A stretch of 11,483 nucleotides of DNA, taken from assembly GCA_028275425.1 (NCBI GenBank), contig JAPWUT010000034.1:1-11483 (forward strand), read 5' to 3'. Each line of letters begins with the position of its first letter. Position 1 is the stretch's first letter. Below, piece by piece: positions 5,828-11,483 of this stretch. Both the position numbers and the translations under genes were made by a program. This DNA comes from Anaerolineae bacterium. GTDB lineage: Bacteria; Chloroflexota; Anaerolineae; SpSt-600. The notes beneath the pieces were generated by a model, which was not told where the DNA came from, ran no database searches, and worked only from the letters and a program-made list of their open reading frames with translations.

Positions 5828-6759
5828 TCTACCTCCAAATCCGCTGCAAATTTTCTGACGTTTTCCCTTAGCTCAAGCAAAGCCAAATCTTTGGCCTTTG
5901 CCTCCAGCATTATATCAAAATCACGCTGGCTTGTCATCAAAGCTGTTCGGCAGAAGGCAATGAATTCAAATGGGTCCACAAAATCGGCATGCTCCGATGG
6001 ATGCGGGGGGTAAGCTCTTCTTTTGCCCGCCTCTTCCACCAGCTTCATAGCCGTCCGAGGCGAGCTGAAGTGGACCTTCGGGGTTACTCCGGCGGGCCAG
6101 GTTCTGAGGCAAAGGCTGAGGGCTTCCCTTTCCTCAAGCTCATCCCTGTTGTTGAGGAAGTGGAGGTGGTCAAAGACCAAGGGTATGTCTGTACGGTTGT
6201 GGACCCACAATATGTCTCTTACGGAGAAAAGGGCGTCATCGTTTTCCAACGCCAAGCGCGAACGCACCCACTGCGGTAGCTTTTCCAAGACCTTGCATAG
6301 CCTATCTAAGGCGGAGGGTTTATCCCCGTAGGCTCCTCCGGCGTGGATTACTACCACTGCCTCCGGCCCTAAACCCATGGCTTCCAAAATCCGAGCTAAG
6401 GCGTTTACCTTCCTCAGGCTATGTTCAACCACTTCTTGTTGGGGTGAGGTTAGGTTTACGTAGGGGGGATGGAAGGAGAGGCGGATTCCCCTTTCCAGGG
6501 CCATTTTCCCTACCTCTGCCAGCTCTTTAGAGCATTCTTCTATCTGGCGGTGGAAGGAGGGGAAATCGTTGTGGGCAATGTAGGGGGCAAGTTCGGGAGC
6601 GAGCCTGTAAAACCTTATCTTCTTGCGTTCCAGGTAGAGGATTATATCGCGCAAGTAAGCCAGGCTAACGCTCAGGTGTGGGCTATTTTGCCACCGGCGA
6701 GAATCGTATGGCCTCAGGCCGGGATGACCCAGGATTTTAACCGGGAAGCCTAAGCGCAA
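5824..6759 (-). CDS. uvsE: UV DNA damage endonuclease UvsE/UVDE
   Basis: A 311-residue TIM-barrel protein of the UVDE family, which nicks DNA 5' to UV photoproducts and some other lesions and starts alternative excision repair. Metal-site residues known from the family are all in place: H97 in SFHPPY, H139 in VVIHAGG, E172 in LENDD, D197 and H200 in FDHLHF, K228 and H230 in TPKVHFSS (the lysine is carboxylated in the Thermus enzyme), and E286 in MLEAKAKD. The N-terminus MRLGFPVK...LRP fits the usual RxGY-type start. The start codon is TTG, supported by AGGAGG four nt upstream (plus-strand 6764-6769); no other good start exists nearby. It begins 8 nt after the PEBP gene stop and overlaps the next gene by 4 nt. 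Confidence 0.92.
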   Translation of the reverse strand: MRLGFPVKILGHPGLRPYDSRRWQNSPHLSVSLAYLRDIILYLERKKIRFYRLAPELAPYIAHNDFPSFHRQIEECSKELAEVGKMALERGIRLSFHPPYVNLTSPQQEVVEHSLRKVNALARILEAMGLGPEAVVVIHAGGAYGDKPSALDRLCKVLEKLPQWVRSRLALENDDALFSVRDILWVHNRTDIPLVFDHLHFLNNRDELEEREALSLCLRTWPAGVTPKVHFSSPRTAMKLVEEAGKRRAYPPHPSEHADFVDPFEFIAFCRTALMTSQRDFDIMLEAKAKDLALLELRENVRKFAADLEVE

Positions 6760-6763
6760 AGCC

Positions 6764-6769
6764 CCTCCT
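6764..6769 (-). promoter_or_regulatory. Shine-Dalgarno deciding the TTG start of uvsE
   Basis: The minus strand reads AGGAGG here, ending 4 nt before TTG at 6759. The site overlaps the stop codon of the preceding PEBP gene, which favours translational coupling. Confidence 0.7.
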
Positions 6770-7403
6770 AACGGGAGAACATACCCATGACTTCGGCCTC
6801 GGCCAGGATGTGGCCTTCTATGGCCTTTAATACCTGTGCTTTTTTGGCCTTCGGAGGGACGTTAAGGGTTGTATCCAAAGCATAGAGCCTGAAGAAATAG
6901 CGGTGGGCTGGCCCCGGTGGCGGGCACGGCCCTCCATACCCTATCCTCCCAAAGCTGTTGTACCCCTGCAGAGAGCCATCGGCTAAGGAGGGAAGGGGAG
7001 GAATCCCTTCCGGCAGAGAGGAAGTAGAGGGGGGGATGTTGTACAAAAGCCAGTGGTTGAACACTCCCCCTGGCGCATCGGGGTCATCGCAGATTAGGAC
7101 GAGGCTTTTGGCTTCAGGTGGGACCCCGGTCCAATTCAGAGGCGGAGATATGTTTTCACCTTCGCAGGTATAGCGTTTGGGGATTATCCCTCCGTTTTCA
7201 AAGGCCGGGCTGGAAATGGCCAGCCCTTTGAGCGGCGTAGGAAAGGGTGAGGGAAAAGCGGTTGGAGTTGGCAAAGGCGTGGGGGATGCAGGCGTGATGG
7301 CTGGAGAAGCTAAGGGGGAAGCGGGCAAAGGGGTCGGCTTAGCCGGTTGGCATGAAAGGGCTAAAAGCGCTATCATCACGAAGAGAAGGCTTTTCTTCCC
7401 CAT
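6768..7403 (-). CDS. PEBP-fold (YbhB/YbcL, Raf kinase inhibitor-like) lipoprotein
   Basis: 211 residues from ATG 7403. Residues 1-17 are a lipoprotein signal (MGKKSLLFVMIALLALS) with lipobox LALS-C18, so the protein should be lipid-anchored outside the membrane. Residues 19-58 are a Pro/Ser/Thr-rich linker (PTPLPTPTAFPSPFPTP). The PEBP domain follows, with FENGGIIPKRYTCEGENISPPLNW, DDPDAPGGVFNHWLLYNIP and GYGGPCPPPGPAHRYFFRLYALD, all classic for bacterial YbhB/YbcL proteins. The ligand-binding DPDAP and GPCPP-HRY segments are intact. Bacterial members have no settled function. The frame is open 18 nt further to a TTG at 7421, but TAAGGAGG at 7409-7416 lies five nt before ATG 7403 and settles the start. 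The uvsE start follows 8 nt after the stop. Confidence 0.9.
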   Translation of the reverse strand: MGKKSLLFVMIALLALSCQPAKPTPLPASPLASPAITPASPTPLPTPTAFPSPFPTPLKGLAISSPAFENGGIIPKRYTCEGENISPPLNWTGVPPEAKSLVLICDDPDAPGGVFNHWLLYNIPPSTSSLPEGIPPLPSLADGSLQGYNSFGRIGYGGPCPPPGPAHRYFFRLYALDTTLNVPPKAKKAQVLKAIEGHILAEAEVMGMFSR

Positions 7404-7408
7404 GTTTA

Positions 7409-7416
7409 CCTCCTTA
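7409..7416 (-). promoter_or_regulatory. Shine-Dalgarno of the PEBP lipoprotein gene
   Basis: The minus strand reads TAAGGAGG, five nt before ATG 7403. It rules out the longer TTG start at 7421, which would place the site inside the gene. Confidence 0.85.
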
Positions 7417-7453
7417 CTCAAGGAGCGGGCCTTTTGGCCTCTCGCTTAATATT

Positions 7454-8329
7454 TTACCCTCTTTTCACTTGGAGCACCACAACCCCGCCGATTATGAAGG
7501 AAGCTCCGAGAATTTGAGGCCACTCCATCCTCTCCCCGAAGAGGAGAGCTCCGAAGGCTGCCGCTGCCAGAGGTTCAAGGTTAGCAGTTATGCTGGCCAC
7601 GCTTACGGGTATAAAGCGCAGGGCCGTTATATAGCAGAAGCCCCCGCCAAGGGATGGTATTATGCTCAGAGCTAAGAGCCAGAGTAGGAGCTTAAGCTTG
7701 CGGAAAGGGAGCACAATTGCCTTCACATTAAGGGGCAACAGGAAGATTGCCCCTAAACCCATGGAATACATCAAAGTGTCCAGAACACTGTGGCGTTGCA
7801 CAGCCAGCTTGTTGAAGATGTTGTAGAAACTGTAAGTTAAGCCGGCTCCGAGGCCCAGAAGTACCCCGTAAAGGTTAAGCCTTAAAGTTCCAGGCTTGTA
7901 AATCCCTGCCACTAAGGCACTTCCCGTAAAGGTTAAAGCTATGGCTGCAATTTTAAAGGCGGTAAGTTTCTCCCCGAAGAGGAAGTGGGAAAATATCGCC
8001 ACCCACGCCGGAGCAGTGTACATGAGTATAGCAGCCATCCCCACGCCTATGGCATCAATGGCGTAGGCGTAAACGGGGTAGAAAATGGCTATGCCCAAAA
8101 GGGCGTATCCCAGGAAAAGGGCCCAATCAACCCTTTTAGGGGACAATTTCCCTCGGAAAGCCTGGGCCAGGAATATGATGAAGGAGGTGAAGGCGATGCG
8201 GAAGAATACGATGTTCAAGGGTGTAAAATTAGGCTCCAAAGCCAGGATTGTCTTGTAGAAAAGGCCGAGAGTAGCCCAGAGAAGCGCTGCTGTCACCACC
8301 AAGGCAAACCCCAAGAGTTCACGGTTCAA
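7454..8329 (-). CDS. EamA/DMT-family transporter, ten predicted transmembrane helices
   Basis: 291 residues from the TTG at 8329. Two tandem EamA domains are visible. The first opens with LLGFALVVTAALLWATLGLFYK and includes FFRIAFTSFIIFLAQAF and the EKLTAFKIAAIALTFTGSALV turn. The second runs from LNLYGVLLGLGAGLTYSFYNIFNKLA to the family ending LEPLAAAAFGALLFGERMEWPQILGASFIIGGVVVLQVKR. Such permeases export or import small metabolites such as amino acids; the substrate cannot be told. The frame stays open upstream to 8482, but that extension is hydrophilic, runs into the divergent gene and has no ribosome binding site. AGGAGG at 8335-8340 lies five nt before TTG 8329, and the resulting length fits the family. 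The PEBP gene follows after 50 nt on the same strand. Confidence 0.9.
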   Translation of the reverse strand: MNRELLGFALVVTAALLWATLGLFYKTILALEPNFTPLNIVFFRIAFTSFIIFLAQAFRGKLSPKRVDWALFLGYALLGIAIFYPVYAYAIDAIGVGMAAILMYTAPAWVAIFSHFLFGEKLTAFKIAAIALTFTGSALVAGIYKPGTLRLNLYGVLLGLGAGLTYSFYNIFNKLAVQRHSVLDTLMYSMGLGAIFLLPLNVKAIVLPFRKLKLLLWLLALSIIPSLGGGFCYITALRFIPVSVASITANLEPLAAAAFGALLFGERMEWPQILGASFIIGGVVVLQVKRG

Positions 8330-8330
8330 T

Positions 8331-8360
8331 TTGGCCTCCTCTGCGGGATTGTAATATAAT
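8331..8360 (+). promoter_or_regulatory. Divergent promoter region; perfect TATAAT -10 box for the DUF3307 gene
   Basis: On the plus strand TATAAT stands at 8355-8360, with TTGGCC at 8331-8336 as a partial -35 box 18 nt upstream. Transcription would begin near 8367, giving a short leader to GTG 8391. On the minus strand TATATT (8353-8358) could serve as the -10 box of the EamA gene, but no good -35 box is seen for it. The two -10 boxes overlap, so the genes may compete for RNA polymerase. Confidence 0.5.
8335..8340 (-). promoter_or_regulatory. Shine-Dalgarno deciding the TTG start of the EamA transporter
   Basis: The minus strand reads AGAGGAGG, then five nt, then TTG at 8329. It is the only strong ribosome binding site near the 5' end and trims about 51 codons from the longest open frame. 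Confidence 0.8.
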
Positions 8361-8390
8361 CTTCGTTGGAAAACGGAAGGAGAAGGCCCC

Positions 8391-9080
8391 GTGGAACTTT
8401 TCCTGAGACTGCTTTTAGCCCATATGTTGGGCGATTTTGTGTTCCAATCGGCAGGGCTTGTGGACTTGAAGAGACGAAGCATTAAAGGCCTCGCTGTGCA
8501 CGCAGGAGTGATATTGTTCTGGAACCTGGTTTCGGTCTGGAATTACCCCCGCGGCTGGGCTATAGGCCTCCTCCTTTCGGCAATGCATTTTACCATAGAT
8601 TGGGCTCGCTATTACTGGCGCTATCACAGTGCGCTGGAAGAGCTTGCCTTTTTCCTCGGTGACCAGTTCCTGCACTTCGGCACCATAATGGGCACGATGG
8701 CGGCCTTCGGCGTTTTCATCCCTTGGGGGGAGTTCAAGCATCCGGCCGATATGGCCTGGCCCCTCAAACTCATCCTCGCCCTTATCCTCCTAATCTTTTT
8801 GATTTGGGTTGTGCCACTTCTGGAGAAAATGGTGGTTGAAATAAGCCCTTATTGCTCCCACCCAAGGCGCCAGACAAAGGTTAACCCCGTTCAGCGTTTT
8901 GCGGGAGCTATAGAAAGGGTATTGGCTTTGGTTATCTTCGTAAAAGTCAGCCCTTTCATTGCCATCCTGGCGTTCATCCCCCGCATTTTCAGCGATTCTA
9001 AGAGGCGCTGTGCCCTCTACCGGGCTATCTTGAGCTTGGCCTTTACTTTGCTGGTGGCGTATTACTTGGCCAAGTTCTAA
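8391..9080 (+). CDS. DUF3307 family integral membrane protein
   Basis: 229 residues starting at GTG 8391, with AAGGAG eight nt upstream (8377-8382). The N-terminus LFLRLLLAHMLGDFVFQSAGLVDLKRRSIKGLAVHAGVIL carries the DUF3307 signature: a histidine-containing AHxLGDFxxQ helix followed by a K..S...L.VHA..  helix. MHFTIDWARYYWR and FFLGDQFLHFGTIMG match the later conserved AHxxIDxxK and DQxxH elements. Further hydrophobic helices occur at ~123-142 and near the C-terminus. The conserved His/Asp residues inside membrane helices suggest a metal- or proton-related role, but the function is unknown. It is divergent from the EamA gene, sharing one promoter region, and is followed after 17 nt by a small coiled-coil gene. 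Confidence 0.82.
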   Translation: MELFLRLLLAHMLGDFVFQSAGLVDLKRRSIKGLAVHAGVILFWNLVSVWNYPRGWAIGLLLSAMHFTIDWARYYWRYHSALEELAFFLGDQFLHFGTIMGTMAAFGVFIPWGEFKHPADMAWPLKLILALILLIFLIWVVPLLEKMVVEISPYCSHPRRQTKVNPVQRFAGAIERVLALVIFVKVSPFIAILAFIPRIFSDSKRRCALYRAILSLAFTLLVAYYLAKF

Positions 9081-9097
9081 TTTTTAAGGAGGTTTGC

Positions 9098-9286
9098 ATG
9101 AGCGCTAAGGCCGAAGGAACCGAAGAGCTTAGGAAGAGGATTGAGGAGCTGGAAAAAGAGATAGAGGAGCTGCAAGCCCGATGGCCTGCCCATTCGGTGA
9201 AACCGGCTATGCTCATGCAGCTGGAAGAGCTGGAAGCAGAACTGGAAAGGCTCAGGAAAGAGCTTAAAGAAAAAGAGGGCATGTGA
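9098..9286 (+). CDS. Small (62-aa) coiled-coil protein
   Basis: MSAKAEGTEELRKRIEELEKEIEELQARW is a clear heptad coiled coil, then a break RWPAHSVKPAMLMQ, then a second helix LEELEAELERLRKELKEKEG. The result would be a helical hairpin. The central PAHSVKPAM segment resembles one I associate with small conserved proteins in Firmicutes and other bacteria; that is from memory and unverified. TAAGGAGG at 9085-9092, five nt before the ATG, is one of the strongest ribosome binding sites in the window, which supports a real gene despite its length. It lies 17 nt after the DUF3307 gene and is probably co-transcribed with it. It has no signal peptide or membrane segment. Its function is unknown. Confidence 0.82.
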   Translation: MSAKAEGTEELRKRIEELEKEIEELQARWPAHSVKPAMLMQLEELEAELERLRKELKEKEGM

Positions 9287-9405
9287 GCCCGAAAGGCAGT
9301 AGCTGCCTCCGAGAAGCGTTTTCAGTGGATTAGCCTCGCTATAGGAGCGTGCCTGCTCAAAGCCATATAGCAAGATGCACCCTCCGAATTGGCTCCGGTG
9401 AAGCC
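9287..9405. other. Convergent intergenic region with one small hairpin
   Basis: The 119 nt between two converging genes hold AGGCAG (9294-9299) pairing with CTGCCT (9303-9308) over a TAG triloop, with no T tract after it. It may act as a weak bidirectional stop. I see no tRNA, no open frame with a ribosome binding site, and no promoter. Confidence 0.4.
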
Positions 9406-9828
9406 TCAGCTTTCCTCAATTATGGTGTAAGAGGTGTAGATTGGGGCAGCTTTCTCCAACATTGCCCCCACGGAGCAGTATTTTTCCCTGGATAATTGAA
9501 TGGCCCTTTTGAGCCCTTCCTCCGAAATCCCTTGCCCCTTCACAATGTATTCCAGGTGGAATTCGGTGTAGACTTTGGGGTGTTCCGGGGCCCTCTCCGC
9601 CCTCACTTTGACCTGGAACGATGTAACCTTTTGGCGCTGCTTATTCAAGATGCTTATCACGTCCATGGCCGTGCAGCCGGCGAGGGCAATGAGGACCAGC
9701 TCCATGGGTGTTGGGCCGAGTTCAGAACCACCGACTTCTTTCCGGCCATCTAAGACAATGGCCTTGCCTGAGGAAGACCAGCCTATGAATGTGAGGCCAT
9801 CAACCCAAGTTACTTGCGCTTCAACCAT
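9406..9828 (-). CDS. OsmC-family peroxiredoxin-like protein
   Basis: 140 residues matching the OsmC/YhfA fold. GSELGPTPMELVLIALAGCTAMDVISIL contains the first redox cysteine (C52) at the start of the central helix, and REKYCSVGAMLEKAAPI contains the second (C118). The acidic residue E43 before the first helix is conserved in the family. OsmC proteins reduce organic hydroperoxides; the shorter YhfA-type members, which this resembles more, are less well defined. AGGAGG at 9835-9840 lies six nt before ATG 9828 and overlaps the end of the threonine synthase gene, so translation is probably coupled to it. It is the last gene of its operon. Cytoplasmic, with no signal peptide. Confidence 0.9.
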   Translation of the reverse strand: MVEAQVTWVDGLTFIGWSSSGKAIVLDGRKEVGGSELGPTPMELVLIALAGCTAMDVISILNKQRQKVTSFQVKVRAERAPEHPKVYTEFHLEYIVKGQGISEEGLKRAIQLSREKYCSVGAMLEKAAPIYTSYTIIEES

Positions 9829-9830
9829 GG

Positions 9831-11078
9831 CTAACCTCCTTTGAGCGAAGATATTGCTTCCCTCACAGCCTTTATATCCGGCTCCACAATTATCGGGTTG
9901 CCGGCGGCTTTCATCGCCGCTCCCACATCTTTGAGCCCATTGCCCGTCACCAGGACCACCACCTTCTCCTCAGGGCCGATTAGCCCTTCTTTCCGGGCTT
10001 TCAAGAGGCCAGCAAAGGGGGCAGCCCCGGCTGGCTCGGCAAAAATGCCCGCTTCCCTTCCCAGCAACCTCATGGCTTCCAGGATTTCCTCATCGCTTAC
10101 CGTGATGAAAGCTCCACCGGTGTAGCGGACGGCTCGCAAGGCCTTTATCCTATCCCGCGGCATTCCCACTGAAATTGAATCGGCTATGGTGTGCGGTTCT
10201 ACTGGCTTGACTTCTTCCGTCCCCTCCTTCCACGCATTGTAGAGAGCAGCCGACCCCTCCGCCTGAACCCCCATAAGCTTGGGTAGTTTATCAATCCAAC
10301 CCAGCGAAACGAGGTCCCTTAGCCCTTTCCCCAATCCGCCGATTATGCACCCATCTCCAACCCCTACCAAAATCCAGTCGGGGGCTTTCCAGCCCAATTG
10401 CTCGCATATCTCGTAGGCAGCCGTTTTCTTCCCCTCGGAGAGGTAAGGGTTATAGGCCGTGTTCCGGATGTACCAGCCGTATTCTTTTGAAGCCTCAAGG
10501 CATAGGTCAAAGGCTTGGTCGTATGTTCCATCCACGGCCAGAACGGTGGCTCCGTAGATTAAAAGTTGGGCTATCTTGCCCTGGGGGGCAGTTTTGGGGA
10601 CGAAGATTATGCACTTAAGCCCGACACTGGCGGCAAGGCCGGCTAAAGAAGAGGCTGCATTCCCGGTGCTGGCTGCGGACATAACTTCTTTCCCCAGCTC
10701 CATAGCTTTAACAATGCCCACTGCACTCGCTCGGTCCTTTAGGGAAGCTGTCGGCTGACGCCCGTCGTCTTTGATGTAGAGGTTGGGCATGCCGAGCTTC
10801 TCACCGAGCCTTTTGGCATGGTATAGAGGGGTCCACCCGACCGTAAGGGGCGGGGCGGGGCTTTCTGGCTTCACCGGTAGGAGAGGCTTGTATCGCCAGA
10901 TGGTAAAATCCTGGCTTGAGGCCAACCGCACTGGGTCAATGTGGCGGGCTATCTCTCGGTAATCGTAAACCACATCCAAAATCCCATCATCTCCGTGGTG
11001 AGGGCACACGTAAAGCACCTCGTCCACGCCGTATTCTTGCCCACACAATACGCACTTTAGGCCTAAGACATGCTTCAT
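9831..11078 (-). CDS. thrC: Threonine synthase (PLP-dependent)
   Basis: 415 residues from ATG 11078. An N-terminal metal-binding-like knuckle (C9, C12 and, after a gap, C25-P-H-H28) is followed by the fold-type II PLP domain: LTVGWTPLYHAKRLG, then GRQPTASLKDRAS with the Schiff-base lysine K114. SAASTGNAASSLAGLAASVGLKCIIFVPK and LVGVGDGCIIGGLGKGL supply cofactor and phosphate binding. VVVLVTGNGLKD near the C-terminus is usual for threonine synthases. The enzyme converts O-phospho-L-homoserine to L-threonine. A TTG at 11084 is in frame, but GGAGG at 11085-11089 would then touch the start; with ATG 11078 the spacing is 6 nt. The start overlaps the upstream stop as ATGA. Related PLP lyases (threonine dehydratase, cysteate synthase) are less likely given the N-terminal knuckle and length. 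Confidence 0.88.
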   Translation of the reverse strand: MKHVLGLKCVLCGQEYGVDEVLYVCPHHGDDGILDVVYDYREIARHIDPVRLASSQDFTIWRYKPLLPVKPESPAPPLTVGWTPLYHAKRLGEKLGMPNLYIKDDGRQPTASLKDRASAVGIVKAMELGKEVMSAASTGNAASSLAGLAASVGLKCIIFVPKTAPQGKIAQLLIYGATVLAVDGTYDQAFDLCLEASKEYGWYIRNTAYNPYLSEGKKTAAYEICEQLGWKAPDWILVGVGDGCIIGGLGKGLRDLVSLGWIDKLPKLMGVQAEGSAALYNAWKEGTEEVKPVEPHTIADSISVGMPRDRIKALRAVRYTGGAFITVSDEEILEAMRLLGREAGIFAEPAGAAPFAGLLKARKEGLIGPEEKVVVLVTGNGLKDVGAAMKAAGNPIIVEPDIKAVREAISSLKGG

Positions 11079-11483
11079 CGCCAACCTCCGCAGGATTTTA
11101 CGAAAGCTTCAAAGATTTTGGCCATGGGCGGGCCGGAAAAGTTCTCCGGGTGCCATTGCACACCCAAGGCGAAAGAGCTCCCGTCGGCCTTCTCAATGGC
11201 TTCAACGAGCCCATCTTCGGCCCAGGCAACGGCCTGAAAACCTGGAGCGATGTCCTTTACTGCTTGGTGATGACGGCTGTTAACCCCTATGGATGAGCAC
11301 CCCAGGATTGAGGCCAGGAGCGAATCCGGCCTCAGCGTGACTCCGTGGGCTATGTGGTCAGGAGGGAAAGCGGGGGGCATAAAACTGTGGGGGCTGGAGC
11401 CTGGCCTTTGGTGCGGGATGTCCTGGAACAAAGTGCCTCCAGCAGCTACGTTGAGGACTTGGAGGCCACGGCATATCCCCAAA
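11075..11483 (-). CDS. Gamma-glutamyl-gamma-aminobutyrate hydrolase-like class I glutamine amidotransferase (C-terminal part; 5' end outside window)
   Basis: The frame is open to the right edge, so only the last ~135 residues are present of an expected ~230-250. LGICRGLQVLNVAAGGTLFQDI holds the nucleophilic cysteine of class I amidotransferases in the form typical of peptidase family C26 (PuuD-like) proteins. VNSRHHQAVKDIAPGF is the family's conserved histidine loop, and FALGVQWHPEN contains the catalytic His and Glu. PuuD cleaves gamma-glutamyl-GABA in putrescine breakdown, but many homologues act on other gamma-glutamyl compounds, so the substrate is open. The TTG at 11482 is an internal leucine codon, not a start. 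The stop overlaps the thrC start (ATGA), so the two are translationally coupled. Confidence 0.87.
   Translation of the reverse strand, partial: LGICRGLQVLNVAAGGTLFQDIPHQRPGSSPHSFMPPAFPPDHIAHGVTLRPDSLLASILGCSSIGVNSRHHQAVKDIAPGFQAVAWAEDGLVEAIEKADGSSFALGVQWHPENFSGPPMAKIFEAFVKSCGGWR
11085..11089 (-). promoter_or_regulatory. Shine-Dalgarno deciding the thrC start
   Basis: GGAGG on the minus strand, six nt before ATG 11078 and inside the end of the upstream gene. It excludes the in-frame TTG at 11084. Confidence 0.75.

Noticed and set aside
7421..7445. Hairpin GGCC-AAAA-GGCC with outer AGCG/CGCT arms between the EamA and PEBP genes, as a terminator
   Set aside because: The stem has a 3-nt bulge and no T tract follows on the minus strand; it may be a minor attenuator, but the evidence is too weak to call.
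8330..8482. N-terminal 51-residue extension of the EamA transporter
   Set aside because: It is hydrophilic, overlaps the divergent DUF3307 gene, and a strong ribosome binding site points to TTG 8329 instead.
9287..9405. Possible tRNA or small RNA gene in the convergent gap
   Set aside because: Only one 6-bp hairpin is clear; there is no cloverleaf, no anticodon arm and no promoter.

Overview
The window looks like chromosomal DNA from a bacterium with moderately high GC, probably thermophilic. The style of the genes and of the G-rich intergenic repeats resembles Chloroflexota (Anaerolineae-like) genomes. That placement is an impression from protein and repeat style; there is no rRNA or other marker here. 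Genes are tightly packed, with ATGA overlaps, strong AGGAGG ribosome binding sites and several TTG/GTG starts.

Layout. (1) Positions 1-1876, plus strand: the 3' part of an FAD-linked oxidase of the alkyl-DHAP synthase type, then, 2 nt later, a radical SAM enzyme with four extra C-terminal cysteines. (2) 1877-2815: 939 nt without a believable gene, filled with G-rich hairpin repeats. The right half (about 2251-2752) is a tandem array with a period of 151-154 bp; the left half holds diverged or partial units and four unrelated perfect hairpins. (3) 2816-4390, minus: a TnpB-like (IS605 OrfB) protein that keeps RuvC-like acidic motifs but has lost the zinc ribbon. Its last ~80 codons lie over a series of perfect hairpins. 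(4) 4407-7403, minus: four tightly spaced genes, read from high to low coordinates: PEBP-fold lipoprotein, UvsE UV-damage endonuclease, an uncharacterised protein with a possible PD-(D/E)XK-like C-terminal domain, and a Wzz-type chain-length protein. An EamA/DMT permease (7454-8329, minus) lies 50 nt upstream. (5) A short divergent promoter region (8330-8390), then plus-strand DUF3307 membrane protein and a 62-aa coiled-coil protein. (6) 9406-11483, minus: OsmC-family protein, threonine synthase and a class I glutamine amidotransferase-like hydrolase (truncated by the window end), arranged as an operon.

How the parts relate. Most of the window is ordinary metabolism, repair and envelope genes. 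The part most worth a second look is 1950-4400: a zinc-ribbon-less TnpB relative, a hairpin-rich 3' end that could be a guide (omega-like) RNA, and an adjacent tandem array of hairpin units. Whether these three form one system cannot be decided from sequence alone. A simpler reading is an IS605-type element next to an independent repeat family. The second place is the coupling of uvsE to the possible nuclease-like protein through an ATGA overlap.
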